A stretch of 11,446 nt of DNA, from positions 1 to 11,446 of the forward strand of contig CAMDKT010000125.1 of the NCBI GenBank assembly GCA_945900935.1. Reading direction: 5' to 3'. Below are positions 6,565 to 11,446 of this stretch, piece after piece. A model generated the notes under the pieces. The model was not told the origin of the DNA and did no database searches. It saw only the letters and a list, made by a program, of their open reading frames with translations. A program made the translations under genes and the position numbers. Positions within the stretch are counted from its first letter, which is position 1, and the number at the start of each line of letters is the position of its first letter. The stretch comes from Candidatus Sulfopaludibacter sp. SbA3. GTDB lineage: Bacteria; Acidobacteriota; Terriglobia; Bryobacterales; Bryobacteraceae.

Positions 6565-7377
6565 GTGAAGGTGAACCTCGACCTTGAACCGGAATCCGGG
6601 CCCGACGCCGCGCCCCCGCCGGTCGTCTCCCCGCCAGCAATCGAGGTCCGCGACCTTCGAAAATATTACGGCGGCAAGGCGGCCGTCGACGGCCTCTCCC
6701 TCCGCGTTCCCCGCGGCTGCTTTTTCGGTTTCCTGGGCCCCAACGGCGCAGGCAAAACCACTACCATTCGCATGTTGATGGGCGTCAACACCCCCACCTC
6801 GGGAGAGATCGAAATTCTTGGACTCCGCATGCCCGAACAGGGCGTGGCGATCAAGCGCCAGATCGGTCTTGTCCCTGAAGACACCCTCCTCTTCGACCAT
6901 CTCACGGCGCATGAATATATGGAATTCAGCGGCCGAATTTACGGCCTTCCCGTCCCAATGACCCGCGAACGGAGCCGGGAACTGCTGGCGCTTTTCGAAA
7001 TGGACGGGCAGGGCCGAAAGCTGATCGGCGAATATTCCAAAGGGATGCGCAAACGGGTGGCCATGGCCGCCGCGCTACTCCACAAACCCCAACTCTTCCT
7101 GATGGATGAACCCTTTGAGGGGGTTGACGCCGTCGGCGCCCGCCTCATGAAGGACATCCTGCTGGATCTGGTCGGAAAAGGCGCGACCATCTTTCTTACG
7201 TCCCATGTGCTGGAGGTCGTCGAACGGCTCTGCGACCGCGTGGCCATCATCAACCACGGGCGGCTTGTCATTGATGAGTCCATGGCCAATTTACGCGGTG
7301 GCGCCGAGTCACTGGAGGATATCTTTGTTCGCGCCGTCGGCGGTGCCCGTCCCGCCGAAAACCTGGAGTGGCTGTAG
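6565..7377 (+). CDS. ABC transporter ATP-binding protein (ABC-2 exporter type)
   Basis: The protein has 270 aa from the GTG at 6565; a second in-frame GTG at 6571 is equally possible, and no strong ribosome site is visible. After a 25-residue Pro-rich leader comes IEVRDLRKYYGG. Walker A is GPNGAGKT (58-65), the signature region is YSKGMRKRVAMAAAL (157-171), Walker B is LFLMDEP (177-183) and the switch histidine is H214 in LTSHVLE. In the Q-loop, the usual glutamine is replaced in VPED, and the signature reads SKGMR instead of SGGQ. Both variants are common in ABC-2 exporters. The gene ends at TAG, overlapping by one base the GTG of the membrane partner, so the pair is translationally coupled. 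It should energise export or membrane remodelling; the substrate is unknown. Confidence 0.94.
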   Translation: MKVNLDLEPESGPDAAPPPVVSPPAIEVRDLRKYYGGKAAVDGLSLRVPRGCFFGFLGPNGAGKTTTIRMLMGVNTPTSGEIEILGLRMPEQGVAIKRQIGLVPEDTLLFDHLTAHEYMEFSGRIYGLPVPMTRERSRELLALFEMDGQGRKLIGEYSKGMRKRVAMAAALLHKPQLFLMDEPFEGVDAVGARLMKDILLDLVGKGATIFLTSHVLEVVERLCDRVAIINHGRLVIDESMANLRGGAESLEDIFVRAVGGARPAENLEWL

Positions 7378-8996
7378 TGCAATCGCTCGCGCCTCTGCGG
7401 GCAATCGTCTGGGCGCAGTCCCGCACGTCCCGCAACTTCTTCCTCCGTGCCAACAAAGGCGGGCTCGCCTTCAAATGGCTCACAAGCCTGCTTTGGTATG
7501 GCATGTGGCTCCTCGCCGCCGCCGGAACAGCGGTCCTTGTCAGTGGCCGAGTCCCCATGAACATACTGGAAAAGGCGCTGCCCGGTGCCCTTTTTCTCAT
7601 CTTCTTTTTTTGGCAGCTTTTCCCAATCATCCTCGCCTCCCAAGGCGCTTTCCTGGACCTGCGGAAACTACTTGTCTATCCCATTCCGCCCAGCCAGTTG
7701 TTCCTTCTCGAAATCGTCCTGCGCGTCTCCACGGCGATCGAAATGATCCTCCTCTCCGTGGGGCTCGTCATCGGCCTTCTCCTCAACCCCGGCGTCCCAT
7801 TTTGGAGCCCTCTCCCCATCCTGATCTTCATTACGTTGAATCTGCTGCTGGCGACGGGCATTAAGTCGCTGCTCAATCGCCTGTTCAGGAAAAAAGGCGT
7901 GCGCGAAGCGATGATGGTCGTCTTTCTCGGGCTCATTCTTGCGCCGCAGTTTTTGGCCGTCGGTTTGCCGGAGAACGCCACGCCGCAGTTCCAATTTCTG
8001 AAGCGCTTCACCGCCGTCTTTCGCCTGTTGCCATGGTCCGCGGCGGCCAGCCTCGCCCTGGGCAAGTTATCCGGCTTGGCCGTAGCCAGCCTTTCCGCCG
8101 CCACCGCCCTCGCCTTTGTCTTCGCCCGCATGGAGTTTGCCCGGTCGCTGCGGTTGGATGAAGATTCCGGCAATGTCGGCCGGAAGGCTGTCAGCACGAA
8201 CGAATCCTGGTTCGATCGCATCTCCCGCTGGCCTTCGATATTCCTGCGCGACCCGGTCGCCGCGCTAGTCGAAAAAGACATTCGGACGCTTTCCCGCGCC
8301 CCGCGATTTCGATTGATCTTCCTCATGGCCAGCACGTTCGGCGCCGTTCTCTGGCTCCCCCAAGTGATGCGGAGCAGGGATGGGTGGCTGGCGCAGAACT
8401 ACGTGACCATGGCCACGCTTTACGGCATGTTGGTGCTCGGCGATGTGCTGTATTGGAATGTGTTTGGATTTGAGCGCGCCGGTTCGCAACACTGGTTTGT
8501 CACACCCGTCCGCTTCGGCGCCGTCTTGCGCGCGAAAAATCTGGTGGCCGCGCTGTACACGCTGCTGGCCATGGCCCTGCTCAGCACCATCGCCTCCGTG
8601 CTTCCGGTAGGCGCCGGTCTGCCGCAAGCCGTCGACGCCCTCGCCGCGGCCTCCGTATTCCTGCTGTGCCTGATGGCCGCCGGCAACCTGACCAGCGTCT
8701 ACATGCCCCGCCCGATTGACGCCGCGCAAGCCTGGCGCAACAAGGGCGGCAAGACGCAGTTCCTGCTGCTCTTCGCCTACCCGTTGTTGACCATCCCGAT
8801 CATGCTGGCCCATTTGGCGCGCTGGGCCACCGGCAGCTACTGGACCTATCATGCCGTGCTGGCGGTCGCGTTTCTTATCGCCCTGTGTTTTTACATCGTC
8901 GCCACTGAAACCGCCGAGGAAGCGGCGGAGGCTCGCAAGGAACAGATCGTCGCGGCGCTGTCGTATCAGGATGGGCCTGTGTCGATGGGGAGTTAG
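7377..8996 (+). CDS. ABC exporter membrane (permease) subunit
   Basis: The protein has 539 aa from the GTG at 7377. GGAG sits 8 bases upstream of it and the codon overlaps the ATPase stop (TAGTG). A GTG at 7368 would add three residues. I count about 12 hydrophobic helices. Examples are SLLWYGMWLLAAAGTAVLV, LFLIFFFWQLFPIILAS, MILLSVGLVIGLLL and LPILIFITLNLLLATGI. Others are MVVFLGLILAPQFLAVG, LYTLLAMALLSTIASVLP, LLLFAYPLLTIPIMLAHL and HAVLAVAFLIALCFYIVA. A polar stretch (about residues 265-310, with DPVAALVEKDIRTLSRAPRF) divides two six-helix halves, each resembling an ABC-2 membrane domain. The charged tail is EEAAEARKEQ. With the preceding ATPase it forms a two-gene exporter; no substrate-binding or accessory gene is adjacent. 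Confidence 0.92.
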   Translation: MQSLAPLRAIVWAQSRTSRNFFLRANKGGLAFKWLTSLLWYGMWLLAAAGTAVLVSGRVPMNILEKALPGALFLIFFFWQLFPIILASQGAFLDLRKLLVYPIPPSQLFLLEIVLRVSTAIEMILLSVGLVIGLLLNPGVPFWSPLPILIFITLNLLLATGIKSLLNRLFRKKGVREAMMVVFLGLILAPQFLAVGLPENATPQFQFLKRFTAVFRLLPWSAAASLALGKLSGLAVASLSAATALAFVFARMEFARSLRLDEDSGNVGRKAVSTNESWFDRISRWPSIFLRDPVAALVEKDIRTLSRAPRFRLIFLMASTFGAVLWLPQVMRSRDGWLAQNYVTMATLYGMLVLGDVLYWNVFGFERAGSQHWFVTPVRFGAVLRAKNLVAALYTLLAMALLSTIASVLPVGAGLPQAVDALAAASVFLLCLMAAGNLTSVYMPRPIDAAQAWRNKGGKTQFLLLFAYPLLTIPIMLAHLARWATGSYWTYHAVLAVAFLIALCFYIVATETAEEAAEARKEQIVAALSYQDGPVSMGS

Positions 8997-9015
8997 CAGT
9001 CTGCAACGGCTCCGC

Positions 9016-9231
9016 CTGCGGCATCCGGTCCTGTTCCCAGTTCTGCGGCGTCTTCACACTTGCCACAATCAGGTCGGCGAATTCAGATTGAGACAGGCTG
9101 GTGCCTTCGCGAATGGCACGCACCCCGGCGGCCTGGACGGCGAATCGGCGCGAAGCGTTTTTCTCGCCGCGCAGGATTGCTCCACCTTCACGGACGCTCC
9201 CCAACAACTCCTCAAACAACGTCGCTTTCAT
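9016..9231 (-). pseudogene. Truncated XRE/HigA-type antitoxin remnant
   Basis: The ATG at 9229-9231 begins MKATLFEELLGSVREGGAIL, the familiar start of HigA-like antitoxins. VRAIREGTSLSQSEFADLI then gives a helix-turn-helix (about residues 37-66), ending in NWEQD. Several positions look eroded: the usual Gly after the LI of the helix-turn-helix is missing (LIVAS), and a Pro replaces the usual Leu in KTPQNWEQ. Recognisable homology stops near residue 70, about 30 residues short of the usual length. The frame then runs to 8875 through antisense of the permease gene, with a Pro/Arg-rich tail that looks like noise. The start overlaps the toxin remnant by 20 bases in the normal toxin-first order. 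A functional short antitoxin cannot be excluded. Confidence 0.7.
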
Positions 9232-9441
9232 TTCGAAACTCCTCTCTCACAATCTTGGCAAGCTGAGCGGTCTGTTTTGGCGTAAGGTCCGCTGCCACAT
9301 TCTTCGAAAAGATGATTACACGAGCGCCGCCACTCCTCGAGATCTAACTGCCACGCGGACTTTCCGATTGGCTCCACCACCGTTGATCTCTGCCCTTATC
9401 GTTGGGTTGGCGATCAACTGAGATTGAAGTCGTCGATACTC
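9212..9441 (-). pseudogene. Frameshifted HigB/RelE-type toxin remnant
   Basis: The toxin homology is split over two minus-strand frames. From 9441, one frame reads EYRRLQSQLIANPTIRAEI, then GGGANRKVRVAVRSRG, and hits TAA at 9316-9318. From about 9340, the other frame reads SRSGGARVIIF, then SKNVAADLTPKQTAQLAKIV and REEFRNESDVV, ending in TGA at 9212-9214. Together they follow the HigB-like order: EY-x-x-LQ, a Gly-rich R-K-V/L-R segment, GGARVI, K-N, then DLTP-K/E-Q. The segment between GGARVI and the K-N motif is much shorter than usual, and no proper N terminus is present. Frameshift plus deletions indicate a dead gene. The intact family makes a ribosome-dependent mRNA interferase. Part of the change could be a sequencing error, but several separate lesions make that unlikely. 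Confidence 0.7.
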
Positions 9442-9468
9442 ATGTTGTGCGGTATACTCCCCTTGAAT

Positions 9469-9987
9469 TTAGTCAACCTTCCACCAATCGAAAAATGCGT
9501 GGGTTACCGCTATGCCTAATGAACGCGTAAGCATGCGCTCTTCTTCTGAGGAGGGAGGACGATCGAGGAGATTCCAAAAGATCCAAGACCCAACCGAGTC
9601 CGAGGCGAGAAATCGCCGGTCGAGCCTGTAAGAATCCGATTCGGCCAGACCATCGTAAGTCCGTTCAAAAAATGATTTGCAGTCATCGAATCCGGCAACC
9701 CCAGTGGTATTCCAGCCGAGAAGTTCAGCAACCACAATGGACATAAGCTCCTCCTCCCTAGATTCGTCGATTCGTAGGTCTGAGAGACGAGTGGCGGCCA
9801 TGAATACCGAAGCCACAGTTACCGTCCAATCCCAGCGCGAGGCACTAATTGAATTCACCGCGGGAAACCGTTTAGCGAAGGCTGTGTAGCTCGAGATAGC
9901 GTAAATATTCGCCGCGCTGACCAATTGGACGGCAGATGACAGAAAGGAATCGCGAGGTTGATCTGACGGAGCGGTGAACCCACTCAT
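9469..9987 (-). CDS. Predicted helical protein of unknown function
   Basis: The protein has 172 aa from the ATG at 9985-9987; a TGA lies eight codons upstream in the same frame, which fixes the start region. I do not recognise the family. There is no signal peptide, and no clear membrane helix beyond mildly hydrophobic stretches (SAVQLVSAANIYAISSYTAF, WTVTVASVFMAATRL). Most of the protein looks alpha-helical, with an acidic middle (RIDESREEELMSIVVAEL) and an aromatic C terminus (IAVTHAFFDWWKVD). DNA composition is visibly less GC-rich than the comM-to-ABC core. It follows two small minus-strand genes after a 132-base gap and may be cotranscribed with them. Its stop codon lies right next to the toxin remnant. 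Confidence 0.68.
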   Translation of the reverse strand: MSGFTAPSDQPRDSFLSSAVQLVSAANIYAISSYTAFAKRFPAVNSISASRWDWTVTVASVFMAATRLSDLRIDESREEELMSIVVAELLGWNTTGVAGFDDCKSFFERTYDGLAESDSYRLDRRFLASDSVGSWIFWNLLDRPPSSEEERMLTRSLGIAVTHAFFDWWKVD

Positions 9988-10120
9988 CGTGAAATTCCGA
10001 TTTTCGCGAGATCATCGTGGGCTCGTCCCAGAGTTCTCCACGCTTCAAATGGCTGTGAGGTTGGAGCCATGAAAATCGTTCTAAGTTTACGGAGCGATTA
10101 GGGAGCACCAGAATGGGTTC
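9988..10120 (-). other. 133-base gap between the small beta protein gene and the helical protein gene
   Basis: I see no convincing small gene, strong terminator or RNA gene here. A minus-strand frame (9872-10108) crosses the gap but lacks protein-like features and overlaps the next gene. The gap may contain the 5' untranslated region or a separate promoter of the helical protein gene. Confidence 0.3.
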
Positions 10121-10423
10121 TTAGTATTTGACTTCGTAGTCTACTACTACGGAATCGCGGTTATCTGGGTTCATTATGACCAAATACCACGATCCCGTAA
10201 ATGGTAAGCGCACGGTTTGGCTCTGAGTCTCTCTCGGATCGGGGAAACCGCCGAAGTACTTAAAGGTCTCGCTCCCTTCAGAAAATCGTGCCAATGCCTT
10301 CGGCCCCAAAACGTAACTCTTGACCGGACGGTCAGCGTCAATATCAAATTCAACGAGCCTGCTCTTTGGGACACTGTACTTGAGTCGGACGTGTTGATCA
10401 GGTCCAATCGTCACGCTAGGCAT
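10121..10423 (-). CDS. Small beta-rich protein, possibly DUF1883- or GOLD-like
   Basis: The protein has 100 aa. The ATG at 10421-10423 follows the stop of the upstream membrane protein gene by two bases, and GGGGG lies about 7 bases upstream as a ribosome site. There is no signal peptide or membrane helix. It alternates short strands: VRLKYSVPKSRLVEFDIDA, VKSYVLGPKALARF, FKYFGGFPD, QTVRLPFTGSWYLVIMNPD and VVVDYEVKY. The combination of a residue-naming strand (SYVLGP), a Y/F-GG turn and GSWYLVI followed by a final strand recalls DUF1883 and other small beta-sandwich domains. The match is by eye only. Such domains may bind ligands or partner proteins. The tight link to a two-helix membrane protein suggests a shared complex. 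Confidence 0.72.
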   Translation of the reverse strand: MPSVTIGPDQHVRLKYSVPKSRLVEFDIDADRPVKSYVLGPKALARFSEGSETFKYFGGFPDPRETQSQTVRLPFTGSWYLVIMNPDNRDSVVVDYEVKY

Positions 10424-10425
10424 TG

Positions 10426-10815
10426 CTAGACCCCCTTTTCCGATTTTGGCTTTTGGATGGGAACGGATGCCGGATTTGGGTTTGGAATCAGCGATTGTAG
10501 CTCTGCTTGCCGAGTCTTCATGCCGGCAAATTCTTCGACTCGCTCCAGAAAACTTCTAATGGAGCGGTAGAAGAGTGGAATCAATAACAGCAGTCCGGCC
10601 TTCCAGTTCTCGATGAGTGACTTCGCTACATCGCTAAGACGGGCATGAAGTGGCTGAACGTCGGTTCCAAATACGATCCAAAAAACCTGACAGAAGATGG
10701 CGAAAAAGATCGCAATGGCTAGCAAAACGACTGTCACAACTTCAATTGTGGACAATATTCTGTTGGCCCACGGGGCAGTGGATGACGGAACTTCAGCTTC
10801 GGTTTCGCTGGTCAC
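10426..10815 (-). CDS. Two-helix membrane protein of unknown function
   Basis: The protein has 129 aa from a GTG at 10813-10815; the ribosome site is weak. A polar, acidic N terminus (SETEAEVPSST) precedes a strongly hydrophobic helix at about 22-49 (VVTVVLLAIAIFFAIFCQVFW). A loop of about 20 residues follows (TDVQPLHARLSDVAKSLIEN). A second, shorter helix is at about 72-85 (KAGLLLLIPLFY), and then an amphipathic charged helix (RSFLERVEEFAGMKTRQAELQSL). The tail is Pro-rich and basic (PNPNPASVPIQKPKSEKG). Both termini should face the cytoplasm. The next gene starts two bases after the stop, so the small beta protein is very likely cotranscribed. No family is recognised, and no pore-toxin or enzyme motif is evident. 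Confidence 0.72.
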   Translation of the reverse strand: MTSETEAEVPSSTAPWANRILSTIEVVTVVLLAIAIFFAIFCQVFWIVFGTDVQPLHARLSDVAKSLIENWKAGLLLLIPLFYRSIRSFLERVEEFAGMKTRQAELQSLIPNPNPASVPIQKPKSEKGV

Positions 10816-10981
10816 TTACTACAATCTCTCACATTCAACACCGTTGGTGTGGCTCCTCGCCAAGTGTTGCCCGTTTTCGAGTCGTACATCGGCGCGTCCG
10901 TTCATCGCATTCCGAATCCCAATGCTCCAAGATAGTTGCGGCCGTCATGTCCGGCTACTCCGCCACCCGAAACGGCTCCCC
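10816..10981 (-). promoter_or_regulatory. Intergenic region with a small inverted repeat upstream of the three-gene cluster
   Basis: This 166-base gap lies between the stop of the dehydrogenase gene and the GTG of the membrane protein gene, so it should hold the cluster's promoter unless transcription reads through. ACACC and GGTGT (10838-10850) form a perfect 5-base inverted repeat around GTT, about 23 bases upstream of the GTG. It could be an operator half, a leader hairpin or chance. A short open stretch on the minus strand (from the cat at 10903-10905) gives fewer than 35 residues and is not supported. Confidence 0.35.
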
Positions 10982-11446
10982 TCAATACTTCGTCCGAAAC
11001 AACGCATCCATCCTTCGCCCCTTCGGCCGCGGCGGCTCCTCCCCGGTCAACAAAATCTCCAAATGCGGCAACACCGTCTCCAACGAATTCGGGTGCGTCG
11101 CAATCAGAAACTTTCCCGCCAACGCCCCCTCATAAATCGCGCGCGCAATCTCCACCGCCGGGGCACCCCGATCCACAAACCCCTTGAACTGCTCCGCAAA
11201 TTCACCCTCCAACCCATTCGCCAAATTCGACTGCGTAAACGATGGCACCGCCACCGATACCCCAATTTCCGATCCCGCCGCCCGCAACTCATGCAACAGC
11301 GTCTCGGCCAACGACAACAGCGCCTTTTTCGACGCGCAATAATCCGTCGAAAACGGCATCGCGATCAGCGCCGCCATCGACGCCGTAAACACAATGCGCC
11401 CCTTGTGCCCCGCCGCCAGCCAGCCAGGAATCAATATCTGCAAAGC
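10982..11446 (-). CDS. Partial classical short-chain dehydrogenase/reductase (SDR)
   Basis: This is the C-terminal 154 residues. The frame is still open at the right edge, so the N-terminal NAD(P)-binding Gly motif is outside the window. A strand with GRIVFTASMAAL carries the catalytic serine region. MPFSTDYCASKKALLSLAETL then carries the YxxxK catalytic Tyr and Lys, and LLHELRAAGSEIGVSVAVPSF is the strand before the substrate loop. The C-terminal part (VDRGAPAVEIARAIYEGALAGKFLIATHP) matches classical SDRs that use an A-E-I-A-R-A-I helix and end in a short basic tail (RRMDALFRTKY). The substrate cannot be told from this part. The DNA is GC-rich, like the core, unlike the cluster that follows. 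A TTG at 11441-11443 is in frame but is internal to the fold and not the start. Confidence 0.9.
   Translation of the reverse strand, partial: ALQILIPGWLAAGHKGRIVFTASMAALIAMPFSTDYCASKKALLSLAETLLHELRAAGSEIGVSVAVPSFTQSNLANGLEGEFAEQFKGFVDRGAPAVEIARAIYEGALAGKFLIATHPNSLETVLPHLEILLTGEEPPRPKGRRMDALFRTKY

Noticed and set aside
6523..6912. N-terminal extension of the HDOD frame by 130 residues
   Set aside because: The extension is antisense to the N-terminal half of the ABC ATPase, has no domain pattern, and a ribosome-site-like AAGGGAG precedes the internal ATG at 6520-6522.
8265..8852. Minus-strand frame of 195 residues opposite the permease
   Set aside because: Its His/Gln/Gly-rich composition is typical of the antisense of membrane helices, and there is no ribosome site or domain.
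8875..9015. C-terminal continuation of the antitoxin frame
   Set aside because: It runs antisense into the permease gene as a Pro/Arg-rich tail unlike any antitoxin, so it is treated as read-through after truncation.
9101..9421. Plus-strand frames across the toxin-antitoxin remnant
   Set aside because: The minus strand holds recognisable HigB/HigA motifs here; the plus frames have none.
9872..10108. Minus-strand frame of 78 residues between the small beta protein and helical protein genes
   Set aside because: It overlaps the start of the 172-residue gene by over 100 bases in another frame and has no domain pattern or clear ribosome site.
10816..10905. Possible tRNA or integrase remnant upstream of the unknown cluster
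   Set aside because: No T-loop consensus, acceptor pairing or recombinase motif could be found, so no attachment site is claimed.
10650..11135. Plus-strand frame spanning the cluster promoter and the SDR gene
   Set aside because: It crosses two minus-strand genes and a gap and has no coherent protein features.

Overview
The window looks like chromosomal DNA of a GC-rich, free-living bacterium. Secreted proteins of unknown role, an oligogalacturonate-lyase-like beta-propeller, a signal-peptide methyltransferase and a RelE/HigB-type toxin with an XRE antitoxin would fit an Acidobacteriota soil lineage (Bryobacter/Solibacter-like). That placement is inferred from gene style only; there is no rRNA or other marker. 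Genes are tightly packed. I see no rRNA, tRNA, CRISPR array, complete insertion sequence or replication origin.

Layout, left to right. (1) 1-706, minus strand: two overlapping small genes. Each encodes a predicted histone-fold-like module followed by a hydrophobic helix; the downstream one runs off the left edge. (2) 903-3812, minus strand: a three-gene run of a DUF4352-like lipoprotein or secreted protein, a larger secreted beta-rich protein, and comM (YifB-type AAA+ ATPase). (3) 3851-5659, plus strand: a class I methyltransferase with a signal peptide, then a PL22-type beta-propeller that keeps its metal and catalytic residues. (4) 5656-6522, minus strand: a stand-alone HDOD protein whose stop codon overlaps the stop of the PL22 gene. 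(5) 6565-8996, plus strand: an ABC exporter pair (ATPase and a membrane protein with about 12 helices). (6) 9016-9441, minus strand: a decayed HigB/HigA-like toxin-antitoxin locus. (7) 9469-10815, minus strand: three small genes of unknown function (two-helix membrane protein, small beta protein, helical protein) in DNA visibly less GC-rich than the core. (8) 10982-11446, minus strand: the C-terminal part of a classical short-chain dehydrogenase.

The core genes (comM, ABC exporter, HDOD, PL22-like) appear ordinary and intact. The accessory signals lie at the two ends: the paired membrane-anchored histone-fold candidates on the left, and the eroded toxin-antitoxin locus beside the three-gene cluster on the right. 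The left pair is the best candidate for something poorly described. Its identification rests on a shared strand-loop-helix motif and on architecture, so it needs a structure prediction.
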